From contig NZ_LITM01000015.1 in NCBI RefSeq assembly GCF_001275675.1, forward strand, positions 135,205 through 185,438: a stretch of DNA of 50,234 nucleotides, given 5' to 3'. A program made the translations under genes and the position numbers. The notes under the pieces are model-generated. The model was given only the letters and a program-made list of their open reading frames with translations. It had not been told where the DNA came from and ran no database searches. This stretch comes from Lysinibacillus sp. FJAT-14745 (lineage in GTDB: Bacteria; Bacillota; Bacilli; Bacillales_A; Planococcaceae). This document shows positions 43,289 through 50,234 of this stretch, one piece after another (position 1 is the first letter of the stretch; each line of letters opens with the position of its first letter).

Positions 43289-43903
43289 ATGAAAAAAATA
43301 GTGTTTGTTGTCTTACTTTTGTTTATTTCAGTTGGTGCTGTTGAGAAAGTATCTGCTCGTACACTACCATCAACTGAAGACCAAGTGGAAGTCGATGAGC
43401 AGCAAGAATTATCAATAAAGCAAGCGATTGAATTAGCCTATCCGCCTGCATTGAAATGGCATAAAAATGCTCAATTATTACAGGCAATAAATATAGATTT
43501 AGATAAGCCTGGGAAGTCAATTGGAAGTAACGGTAAAAGAAAGCATTGGAATATTCAATTTGGAGTGCCAGATACTAATAAGTTTTTTTTAGTAACCATT
43601 CATGACGGAAAAATAGATGATACAAATGATTTAACGGGGGATGGTACTTCTCCTTACCTTAAAAAAGAGTTTATACAAATGAAAGATATTAAGTATGATT
43701 CACCTGAATTGCTGCAAAAAGCTCTAAAAATTGGCGGTGTTTATCCTGGTAAAGATTGGGCTAAAGGGTATAATTTTATGCTTAGAAAAGATACAGAGAG
43801 AAATGTTCCCCTTCTATTAGTGATAGGTTGGAATAGTGACCAGACAAAAATAGAAGCAGCGGGCTTTAATGCTTCAACAGGAGAATACATTAAACCTAGT
43901 TAA
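43289..43903 (+). CDS. Secreted hypothetical protein
   Basis: 204 residues with a Sec signal peptide (MKKIVFVVLLLFISVGAVEK, cleavage near SARTLP). AAGGTGG lies upstream. The mature domain starts acidic (STEDQVEVDEQQELSIKQAI). It has two PepSY-like alpha/beta halves (HWNIQFGVPDTNKFFLVTIH with DGKI, and LLLVIGWNSDQTKIEAAGFN with ASTGEYI). Each half ends in a strand-turn-strand with a Gly-Tyr or Gly-Lys turn. I infer a PepSY-type fold but cannot verify it. No partner gene. Confidence 0.72.
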   Translation: MKKIVFVVLLLFISVGAVEKVSARTLPSTEDQVEVDEQQELSIKQAIELAYPPALKWHKNAQLLQAINIDLDKPGKSIGSNGKRKHWNIQFGVPDTNKFFLVTIHDGKIDDTNDLTGDGTSPYLKKEFIQMKDIKYDSPELLQKALKIGGVYPGKDWAKGYNFMLRKDTERNVPLLLVIGWNSDQTKIEAAGFNASTGEYIKPS

Positions 43904-44088
43904 ATTTTATTCATTAGTAAGCTAGAGTGGGCTTTTGTGAAATAAGAGGATCAAAACAATCATTCTAGTATGCACTGCCTTTTAATATTTAGCATTTATC
44001 ACCATAATTCAAGGTCACTTTTACAAGAGTGATCTTATTTTATTTCTAAAACTTTTTTTGAAAATTTTAATTTAATGAGTAGTTAAAT

Positions 44089-44122
44089 ATCGCAATTCCT
44101 TTTAACAACAATTCATATTATA
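44089..44122 (+). promoter_or_regulatory. Putative sporulation-type promoter of yjcZ copy 3
   Basis: ATCGCAATTCCT (44089-44100), 13 bases, then CATATTATA (44114-44122), as in copies 1 and 2. Confidence 0.55.
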
Positions 44123-44146
44123 GATTGTAGAAAGGAGGTAATTACT

Positions 44147-44263
44147 ATGTCTGATTACTGCGGAACTGGCGGCGGTTATGGTACTGGTTCAGCATTTGCG
44201 CTAATCGTTGTTCTATTCATTCTATTGATTATTGTCGGCACTAGCTTCATCGGATTCTATTAA
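44147..44263 (+). CDS. YjcZ-family small sporulation membrane protein (copy 3)
   Basis: 38 residues: MSDYCGTGGGYGTGSAF, then ALIVVLFILLIIVGTSF and the tail IGFY. The spacer differs from copies 1 and 2 (a Cys and a GGGYG run), while the hydrophobic helix is nearly identical. AAAGGAGG lies upstream. The unique Cys5 could allow cross-linking, which is a guess. Same 3' hairpin. Confidence 0.85.
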   Translation: MSDYCGTGGGYGTGSAFALIVVLFILLIIVGTSFIGFY

Positions 44264-44336
44264 TACCCAATACCGCCTCCCGTGCCCATAATTTTTAGGA
44301 TAATATAAACTTATTCTTTCCCTTCGAATATTTACT

Positions 44337-44368
44337 AAGGGTCACTATCCTCCGGTGACCCTTTTCAT
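44337..44368 (+). terminator. Terminator of yjcZ copy 3
   Basis: AAGGGTCAC and GTGACCCTT stem round TATCCTCCG, then TTCATATTTT. Confidence 0.8.
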
Positions 44369-44766
44369 ATTTTCCTAAACAAAATATCCATTATTTACAG
44401 TACTAATATTTTTCATCCCAACTCTTTGAGATAGTAAATTATACAGTCAGTTGAAGATTTTACTGGTATCTAAAATGTTCGTGTTTTATGCAATTAGCGA
44501 AGTGTTCAGCCGATGGAGAAATCGCATTTTAACAACTCAAACACGAATGTTCAAGATTGATTATGTCGAAAAAGTTCGTTAACTATACCTGTGGTTAACC
44601 TAAGTCCTTTAGCGTTACGAAATACAAATAGTCCTAAATTCAAACATTCTTTACTGCAGGTGAAAAAACATGAAACAGGCCTCAAATAGATAGACAATGT
44701 CCCACGTTAAATACAATATTATTTCCCAATTTGCAACTATATTCTTCTGTGCGTACCTTATAAGTT
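44369..44766. other. Intergenic with dispersed repeat copy 3
   Basis: No gene seen. It holds the third copy of the dispersed repeat (44470-44590). Confidence 0.5.
44470..44590. repeat. Dispersed repeat, copy 3
   Basis: GTTCAGCCGATGGAGAAATC, then GCATTTT and GAAAAAGTTCGTTAAC, as at 7150 and 8415. Here the outer TTCGTGTTT (44478) and AAACACGAA (44539) are inverted, giving a 9-bp stem. Confidence 0.6.
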
Positions 44767-45459
44767 TTAGTTTTGGTCTAGTTCCAAAGGTAAAAAAGCA
44801 TATTCTCCGTTTTTAATAACCTCACATTTACGAACTGGAATAGGATGGCTGAAAATTGGTCCATCTAATACTGTTGTATGAAACTCTCCACCTTCTCCGC
44901 AAGGGTCGATACCACGAGCTTCAAGCTCTTTTACGTATTCATGGGTTAACGGTCGCCCTAAATCGTCCTCTCGCATTCCTAATGATATATTTACAGTTAC
45001 AATGATTGTAACAAATCCTAGGTTTATGAACTCATCGACAGCTTCACGATGATTCATTTCCCATAAAGGCATGCCTAGCTTTAACCCAGCATTCTGCGTA
45101 ACCTTGTCATGCCAGCAGCCATGTTCGGGCATATCTAAGTCTCCCGTTACTAATATTTCGGCACCTTGATTTTTAGCTTTTTCTAAAAGGTGCATGAATA
45201 CATTTTCGTATTCTGTCCAGCTTGCTGCTGCAGTATAAACGGGTAAACCTATAGATTTAGCTTGAGCACGTATGAGCTCCGGAGGCATTCCATGAGATCT
45301 GGAACGTTTACCTTCTTCCTCCAGCATGACGATCAGTCCAATCGCCTCTCCAACCTTCATTGCTTTATAGAGAGCTAAGACACTATCCTTTCCGCCGCTA
45401 AATGAAGCTATAAATTTATGCCCTTGAGCACTCGTTTTCCAATCTATTAATTCGGTCAT
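44767..45459 (-). CDS. Dph6-related ATP pyrophosphatase
   Basis: 230 residues of the adenine-nucleotide alpha hydrolase (PP-loop) type. The P-loop ASFSGGKDSVLALYKA lies near residues 18-33. GDLDMPEHGCWHDKV and GEGGEFHTTVLDGPIF are the family's other signatures. Eukaryotic and archaeal homologues make diphthamide (diphthine-ammonia ligase); bacteria lack diphthamide, so the bacterial role is unknown, perhaps an amidation or B12-related step. AGGGGACAG lies upstream. Not linked to an operon. Confidence 0.85.
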   Translation of the reverse strand: MTELIDWKTSAQGHKFIASFSGGKDSVLALYKAMKVGEAIGLIVMLEEEGKRSRSHGMPPELIRAQAKSIGLPVYTAAASWTEYENVFMHLLEKAKNQGAEILVTGDLDMPEHGCWHDKVTQNAGLKLGMPLWEMNHREAVDEFINLGFVTIIVTVNISLGMREDDLGRPLTHEYVKELEARGIDPCGEGGEFHTTVLDGPIFSHPIPVRKCEVIKNGEYAFLPLELDQN

Positions 45460-45609
45460 TCATATCTGTCCCCTTTATACTAATAAACTTTTTTCAAGCT
45501 CCTCCTCAGAATAGCATAAAAACTCATTTGCAATTTTATTATTACAAATGAGTTTAGCTTGTCGACAAAAGAATATATAAATTAATGTGTATGAATAAAA
45601 AATAGATGA

Positions 45610-45735
45610 TTTTCACTTCGATTGGACGCTTTCCACGGGCTTGGTTTCAATCTCCTCGTGCGGGGCTTTCAGCGCAAACTCGTCGTCACTCTACGCGAAA
45701 ATCAACGGTTCCTCATCAAAGCTGAACCAAAAGGC
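45610..45735. repeat. GC-rich intergenic repeat, probable
   Basis: GATTGGACGCTTTCCACGGG, CTCCTCGTGCGGGGCTTTCAG and CGCGAAAATCAACGG are GC-richer than their surroundings. The phrase GACGCTTTCC recurs at about 49039. Looks like a Bacillaceae intergenic repeat; not verified. Confidence 0.45.
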
Positions 45736-45740
45736 TTGCT

Positions 45741-48700
45741 TTAATTATTTTGCTCAAGGCATTGGTAAATCGCCATCATATCTCGTTTATTCAACTCACG
45801 AATACGGTTGAAAATTGGAATATCTGCAACAGCCTCCGTTCGTAAGCTTTCTACCACAACGTCACTTACTTTGCCAGTTAACCATGTTTGCACGTCTACA
45901 CCATCGACAATTTCCTTACGCCCTTCATCATTAATACCACTTTCATAGCAACGAACACATGGTACGGATAATTTATAGACGCCATCATGGAGATTATCTT
46001 CTGAAATGACTTTCTTCCCATTACAGAATGGACATTTATGACTTGCTTTAATTTTATTAATTTGTGTCACAATTTTTTTGTAGCCAAATGCTTCATAGAC
46101 GTACGTTAGTTTTTTGTGTTTTCCATTCGTGAAATACTGATCAATGATGGTTTCTCTCGTTTTGTCAATATTGGCAAAATCACAGATTGTAATCAGATTT
46201 TTGCTGCTTATTGCTTCGATATTGTCTTTAATTTTGTCCCAGAATGGTAAAACATTATTTAGTACTATTTCATAACCGGCGAAGCTTGCTAGATCTAATT
46301 CAAGCATTTTCAACGATACTTGTGTTTCTCTAGGAAGTAAGGAGACATCTTCCGTAAGAGTCATATCGCCACCAACAAGTGCTTTTAGTTTTTCAAGCTC
46401 TGGTAAGTTCCCTGCTGTTTTTATGACCTGATCAATCGGTTGATGAATTAGCTCGCGAATATCAGTGTCTCCAAACGTTAGTTTTTTCTTATGGTTTAGG
46501 ACCGCTCCTTGACAGATTGGACAGGCAATCATCTCTTTTGATGCTTTCATTTGCTCTTTAATCAATGATTTCGAAATGACGATATAACGTCCAAGAATAA
46601 AATTAAAACCTTCCCATTTTTTTGAGGACTTACTCGCTTTATCATAAAATGATTTTTCCCAATAACCATATAGGAATGTATGTCTTTCTTCATCTGTCAT
46701 GTCATTGTAGCTTTTACTAATATCTTGACCCAGTTCATTCTTAATCTCATCAAAAAGGAATTGCAATTTCGGATATTGATAATAGTTTAATACTTCCATC
46801 ACGTCTGGATGTAATAAGCCATCCCAAAATGGCACAGTTTTGTCTTGAATGACTATATCGAAATCAAATTTTTCAATTTCCAAGCGACCCGAACAGCTTG
46901 GGCAATGATTTTCTTGACTAAAGAAATCGAAGCTTCTTGTATCTTTATTCGTCGGATGCGCAGCCACGATATGGTTGATCAGGCCACCAATTTCGTATAA
47001 AAAGCTATACTGACTATACAAGTGTCTTTCTAAATCAATGGCAACGACGGGTGCAATTGTTGCAGATTCGTACTCACCATAAATTAAACGAGCCATGGAT
47101 GATAAACTTTTTAAAATACCGCCTTTATAAATGTTTTCAGCATTTTTAAAATAGCTAATATGATTGTCTTCTAAGTAATGAATACCATTTTTTGAAGCTA
47201 GTGTTGACGATATATGCAAGGAAGCATCACTATTTGTACTGTTATGCTGACTGAAATAATCATCATGACTGACAACATCAAGATGTCGAACAGGTTCCTG
47301 CTGTCTCTCCCCAAAATCAACGATAAAATCAGAGCTGTCTATCATATAGGCATTATGTTCAATCATCATAATAGAGACGGATTCATCTTGTAGAATGTCC
47401 CTAACACTATCAATGAATTGATTTAAAATATTTTGTGATAAACCTTTGGAAGGTTCATCAAAAATAAACAGTGTATGGGGGTTTCTTGCGTTCGAAAACA
47501 GCTCAGACACTAAATGAACACATTGAAATTCACCTGTTGATAAAGATTGTGTTTTTCTTTCCAACGTCAAATAGCCAAGTCCAAGCTTAATTAATAAACT
47601 TAAGCGTTTATGAGCGATGTCTTCATTCGGAAGATCCTCTATAATGTCCTCAATGGAACGTTGGAAAATATCATCAATGTCGTCACTGTATTTCGTCATT
47701 TTCTTTTTAATATCAAGAAACGTTGCAACCGTTGAACGGCTAGTAATCGACTGATTTCGGTCTTGTCCTACCATGACCAGTTTATCTTTTGGATATCGTT
47801 TTTGGAAATCCTTGGAAATACACTCATTGACAAGAGTCGATTTCCCACAACCAGACTCACCTGTAACAGTTACGAGTCTATTTTTAGGAATCTCAATGTC
47901 AGCCATTTCAATATTACGACAGTAAAGATCATGAAATTGATAATAGTCTGTAGGTATTGCCTGATTTCGTTCCCAATAGACTGGCTCTGGACGTGGTGAT
48001 ACTTCGACAATTTTACCGCCGTATTTCCCACTGCCAGGCCCAAAGAACAGTTGCTCATCTGCTGTATTTAGCACGGTATCAGAATGATCAATAAGCCAAA
48101 TTTGGTTTTTGAAACCTAATTGTTTAATCTGCTCTAAAATTTTCAACAGCGTTTGGTGATCAAGACCAACAGAAATTTCATCTATAATAATCACGGTATT
48201 TTCACTAGCTGCCATAAACTCTGCTAAGTACAGTCGTGTTAATTCCCCACCAGACAAAGTCCCCATAATTCGATTTAACGTTAAGTAACCAATATTCATA
48301 TTCATAATATTTGTAAGAATACGTTGTCTTTCTTCGCTAATCGCTAATTCCACTGAAAGAGAATAAATCGCTTCTATACTTAAATTGTTAATATCGGAAA
48401 TACTATGTGGTTGATTCCATAATTCAAGCTTATAGTGTTCAACTTCTGGATTATAGCGCTTACCCTCACACTTTTTACATTCGACATTTTTAGTCGTGCC
48501 ACGCCCTTTACAAGCAGGACACCAGCCTAATGCATTATTAAAGGAAAAGACTTCAGGCGAAAGATCAAACTTATCCGCCAGCTTTTCACGTATCTCTTTA
48601 AAAACACCTGTATGAGTACCAACCGTTGAACGTGGATTGGCAGAAATGGATGATTTCCCGAGAAAAAGGACTAAAGGCATCTCTTCCATCTTGATGGCAC

Positions 48701-48911
48701 TGAAATTCGTTTCCATAATAGTAGGGAATAAATACTGATATTCAGCCTTTGGCAATAAAGAAACGAGACGCTTCTTGGATTCTTCACCAATTGTTTGACA
48801 GAATGTAGTTTTACCAGAGCCGGACAAACCAGCAATTCCTAAAGATTGATCTTCCGGCAAGACGACATCTAAACGATTGATATTGTTAGCAATTAATTGA
48901 TTTATTTTCAT
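45741..48911 (-). CDS. UvrA-like ABC ATPase with long cysteine-paired C-terminal extension
   Basis: 1056 residues from the ATG at 48911 (GGAGAG about 8 bases upstream; an in-frame ATG 21 bases earlier lacks one). Two ABC domains sit in the first 555 residues: Walker A GLSGSGKTT, a UvrA-type zinc module CPACKGRG...CKKCEGKR, signature LSGGELTRL and TVIIIDEISVGL; then GESGCGKST, signature LSTGEFQC and FIFDEPSKGL. The remaining 500 residues have pairs CPSC, CPIC, CPFC and CVRC and no membrane segment. Typical UvrA is about 950 residues with a different domain order. It belongs to the UvrA-paralogue group seen beside drug-resistance genes. Substrate or DNA binding is unproven. Confidence 0.82.
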   Translation of the reverse strand: MKINQLIANNINRLDVVLPEDQSLGIAGLSGSGKTTFCQTIGEESKKRLVSLLPKAEYQYLFPTIMETNFSAIKMEEMPLVLFLGKSSISANPRSTVGTHTGVFKEIREKLADKFDLSPEVFSFNNALGWCPACKGRGTTKNVECKKCEGKRYNPEVEHYKLELWNQPHSISDINNLSIEAIYSLSVELAISEERQRILTNIMNMNIGYLTLNRIMGTLSGGELTRLYLAEFMAASENTVIIIDEISVGLDHQTLLKILEQIKQLGFKNQIWLIDHSDTVLNTADEQLFFGPGSGKYGGKIVEVSPRPEPVYWERNQAIPTDYYQFHDLYCRNIEMADIEIPKNRLVTVTGESGCGKSTLVNECISKDFQKRYPKDKLVMVGQDRNQSITSRSTVATFLDIKKKMTKYSDDIDDIFQRSIEDIIEDLPNEDIAHKRLSLLIKLGLGYLTLERKTQSLSTGEFQCVHLVSELFSNARNPHTLFIFDEPSKGLSQNILNQFIDSVRDILQDESVSIMMIEHNAYMIDSSDFIVDFGERQQEPVRHLDVVSHDDYFSQHNSTNSDASLHISSTLASKNGIHYLEDNHISYFKNAENIYKGGILKSLSSMARLIYGEYESATIAPVVAIDLERHLYSQYSFLYEIGGLINHIVAAHPTNKDTRSFDFFSQENHCPSCSGRLEIEKFDFDIVIQDKTVPFWDGLLHPDVMEVLNYYQYPKLQFLFDEIKNELGQDISKSYNDMTDEERHTFLYGYWEKSFYDKASKSSKKWEGFNFILGRYIVISKSLIKEQMKASKEMIACPICQGAVLNHKKKLTFGDTDIRELIHQPIDQVIKTAGNLPELEKLKALVGGDMTLTEDVSLLPRETQVSLKMLELDLASFAGYEIVLNNVLPFWDKIKDNIEAISSKNLITICDFANIDKTRETIIDQYFTNGKHKKLTYVYEAFGYKKIVTQINKIKASHKCPFCNGKKVISEDNLHDGVYKLSVPCVRCYESGINDEGRKEIVDGVDVQTWLTGKVSDVVVESLRTEAVADIPIFNRIRELNKRDMMAIYQCLEQNN

Positions 48912-48996
48912 CGGATATTCTCTCCATTCCATCTAGTATTGTCATGTTAGCACAACTACAACTGGATTTGTTATGTTTATGACATCCGCCGGAGGC

Positions 48997-49032
48997 TTTA
49001 ACTTCTTTCAGCATTTGCTGAAAGAAGTTAAA
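48997..49032. terminator. Perfect hairpin, likely terminator of the 49157 minus-strand gene
   Basis: TTTAACTTCTTTCAGCA and TGCTGAAAGAAGTTAAA (17 bp) with a 2-base loop. It lies between the SRPBCC gene's 3' end and the UvrA-like gene's start. Confidence 0.65.
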
Positions 49033-49156
49033 AAAATGACGCTTTCCTTGTTCCGAAAGCGTCCAATTGTTGAAGAACAGTTTATTTTATTCATTTCTTA
49101 TTTGATACCTACTTTTGATCTTGAAAAGCACGTATCAAGATGAAGAAATCATATTT

Positions 49157-49573
49157 TTAAAGTTCTGCTAACACTTTTTCAAGCTGATTACCATTGTTAA
49201 CCCAAGCGTATTTAGCTCCTTCGATTGCTCCTTGACGAGCTTTCGTTGCTTCACTGAATCCGCTTTGATCAAGATGTAAATGTGTAGTTCCATCTGAACC
49301 TTCTGTCAACGTCCATGTCACAGTAGTTGTTTCTCCGGCACTTGCCCAAGTGTAAGATAATGTATGAGGTTCTTCCACTTTAAGTACTTCGCAATTGACA
49401 ATTCCATCCCACCATTCATTGGGTTCAGCTCGGAATTGGAATTGATGTCCTACGATTGGTTTAAAGTCATTTTTCCAGATCCATTTTGCAAGCGTGTCTG
49501 AATCCGTTAATGCGTTCCAAACTTTCTCAATTGAACTTGTAAATTGATAATCTAAAGATACATCTGCTGTCAT
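49157..49573 (-). CDS. SRPBCC (AHSA1-like) family protein
   Basis: 138 residues from ATG 49573, which overlaps the ArsR stop (ATGA). TTGGAGGAAG lies upstream. A START/AHSA1 lipid- or ligand-binding fold: VSLDYQFTSSIEKVWNALTD, LAKWIWKNDFKPIVGHQFQF, TLSYTWASAGETTTVTWTLT, HLHLDQSGFSE. Family members bind hydrophobic ligands; function is often unknown. Translational coupling to the ArsR regulator is a common arrangement for this pair in Bacilli, suggesting a shared signal. Confidence 0.87.
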   Translation of the reverse strand: MTADVSLDYQFTSSIEKVWNALTDSDTLAKWIWKNDFKPIVGHQFQFRAEPNEWWDGIVNCEVLKVEEPHTLSYTWASAGETTTVTWTLTEGSDGTTHLHLDQSGFSEATKARQGAIEGAKYAWVNNGNQLEKVLAEL

Positions 49574-49896
49574 TTTTCTTCCTCCAATAAAAGATTTAAT
49601 ATAGCCATTCTTTCTTTCCAGAATTCTTCGTAATACGATACCCAATCTTGAATTTCCTTCAACGGACCGGCATTCAACCGATACCTCGTTTCTCTACCAA
49701 CCCTTCGAGCAATTACGAGATCAGCATCTTTAAGGATAGCCAAATGCTTAGAAACTGCTGTGCGACCCATTTGAAATTGAGACGTTAATTCGTGAAGAGG
49801 TAATTCTTTCGCATCTGCTAGCAAACGTATTAATTGACGTCTTGTTGGATCAGCAATAGCAGCATAAACATCACGCTCTAGATTTTTCTCGCTCAA
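49570..49896 (-). CDS. ArsR-family regulator (SRPBCC-linked type)
   Basis: 108 residues. A winged helix without metal-site cysteines: RDVYAAIADPTRRQLIRLLA, LTSQFQMGRTAVSKHLAILK and RVGRETRYRLNAGPLKEIQD. The C-terminal EEFWKERMAILNLLLEEEK helix is typical of ArsR proteins paired with AHSA1/SRPBCC. AGGGGAT lies upstream. It overlaps the next gene by 4 bases. It is probably autorepressed through the double palindrome at 49920-49961. Confidence 0.9.
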   Translation of the reverse strand: MSEKNLERDVYAAIADPTRRQLIRLLADAKELPLHELTSQFQMGRTAVSKHLAILKDADLVIARRVGRETRYRLNAGPLKEIQDWVSYYEEFWKERMAILNLLLEEEK

Positions 49897-49919
49897 AATC
49901 CCCTCTCCCTTATAAATTA

Positions 49920-49961
49920 GACACTAAATGGTGTCTTAATTATATGACACCATTTAGTGTC
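49920..49961 (-). promoter_or_regulatory. Operator: 16-bp repeat in inverted orientation
   Basis: GACACTAAATGGTGTC at 49920 and its exact reverse complement GACACCATTTAGTGTC at 49946 are separated by 10 AT bases. Each half is itself partly palindromic (GACAC...GTGTC). The block sits just upstream of the ArsR gene. Confidence 0.8.
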
Positions 49962-50009
49962 CAGTCAAATTTTATTTTGAGCTAATGGCAATAGTTTTAT
50001 TCTCATATC

Positions 50010-50234
50010 ATCACTAGCGTCGCATTAAAATAATTCCACGCTAATATTTAAACTGAATTTTCTGTAATATATTCCAGGCACGAAAAAATCCTTTATAATG
50101 GTTTGGCGGTAGTAACCTATCCAAATCCAATATAAAGGACCAACGTATGGATAAGAATACACGAAAAACATCATTTGAACAATGGCTTTCACCAATTTCA
50201 GCAGAAAAAATGCATGAATACGTTGAAAACCATC
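50010..50234 (+). mobile_element. 5' end of an IS (IS4-like), running off the window
   Basis: Bases 50010-50084 repeat the left flank 1-75 in inverted orientation. AAAGGA precedes the transposase start at 50147. The IS end is near 50010. Confidence 0.7.
50147..50234 (+). CDS. Transposase, N-terminal part
   Basis: 29 codons to the window end: MDKNTRKTSFEQWLSPISAE followed by KMHEYVENH. It has the length and composition of the start of IS4-family transposases of the DUF4372-bearing type. AAAGGA lies 9 bases upstream. Family is tentative because no DDE residue is visible. Confidence 0.6.
   Translation, partial: MDKNTRKTSFEQWLSPISAEKMHEYVENH

Noticed and set aside
1-50234. CRISPR array or tRNA/rRNA genes
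   Set aside because: No regularly spaced direct repeats and no tRNA-like cloverleaf or rRNA sequence were seen on reading both strands.

Overview
The window looks like an accessory stretch of chromosome, or possibly a plasmid, from a low-GC Gram-positive spore former of the Bacillaceae/Planococcaceae. I think Lysinibacillus or a close relative (Solibacillus, Ureibacillus) most likely. Reasons: AT-rich DNA, strong AGGAGG ribosome sites, several TTG/GTG starts, three intact YjcZ-type tiny sporulation membrane proteins, an S-layer-homology cell-wall hydrolase, and Bacillus-type dif half-sites. No rRNA, tRNA or CRISPR array was seen. The first 75 bases are an inverted near-copy of bases 50010-50084, where an IS with an IS4-like transposase begins. 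The 50 kb block is therefore bounded by two outward-facing copies of one IS (or it is a contig that broke at those repeats).

Layout. 0.1-2.5 kb: YjcZ copy 1, a CDF metal exporter, a dead YjcZ relative and a small membrane protein. 2.5-8.5 kb: a decay zone with a broken Xer-like recombinase next to a dif-like site, a HxlR-controlled redox island (HxlR, MdaB-type flavoprotein, SDR), a second dif-like site, an ABC ATPase relic and a truncated lipoprotein. 9-16 kb: DUF4261 protein, DinB fragment, ankyrin protein, an ars operon reduced to arsD plus scraps of arsC and arsA, a DUF1232 protein, an MFS relic and small unknowns. 16-23 kb: a three-gene ABC-2 exporter operon, a lipoprotein pseudogene, an IS3 scrap and a UvrD/Rep helicase. 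23-30 kb: erythromycin esterase, a third recombinase relic, cadC-cadA with operators, and a Fur-boxed PepSY protein. 30-40 kb: YjcZ copy 2, the intact lipoprotein, a second CDF exporter, a TetR regulator with two tiny membrane proteins, a repeat-bearing secreted protein, a two-component system and a DedA fusion. 40-50 kb: CoA-transferase relic, NlpC/P60-SLH hydrolase, VOC protein, two secreted proteins, YjcZ copy 3, a Dph6-like ATPase, a large UvrA paralogue, and a coupled ArsR-SRPBCC pair.

The working genes lean towards stress and resistance: metal efflux (two CDF, CadA), iron (PepSY/Fur), macrolide-type esterase, quinone or electrophile defence (HxlR/MdaB), ABC export, a UvrA-like ATPase and envelope sensing. 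Between them lie about fifteen relics, often cut by dispersed repeats, which suggests repeated acquisition and decay.

The best leads for something less described are: (1) a dif-like site plus Xer-like recombinase module present as several decayed copies; (2) the UvrA paralogue with a roughly 500-residue cysteine-paired C-terminal extension; (3) a DedA protein fused to a PAP2-like half that has lost its catalytic residues, beside a two-component system; and (4) the YjcZ cassettes, which share a fixed promoter architecture and terminator.
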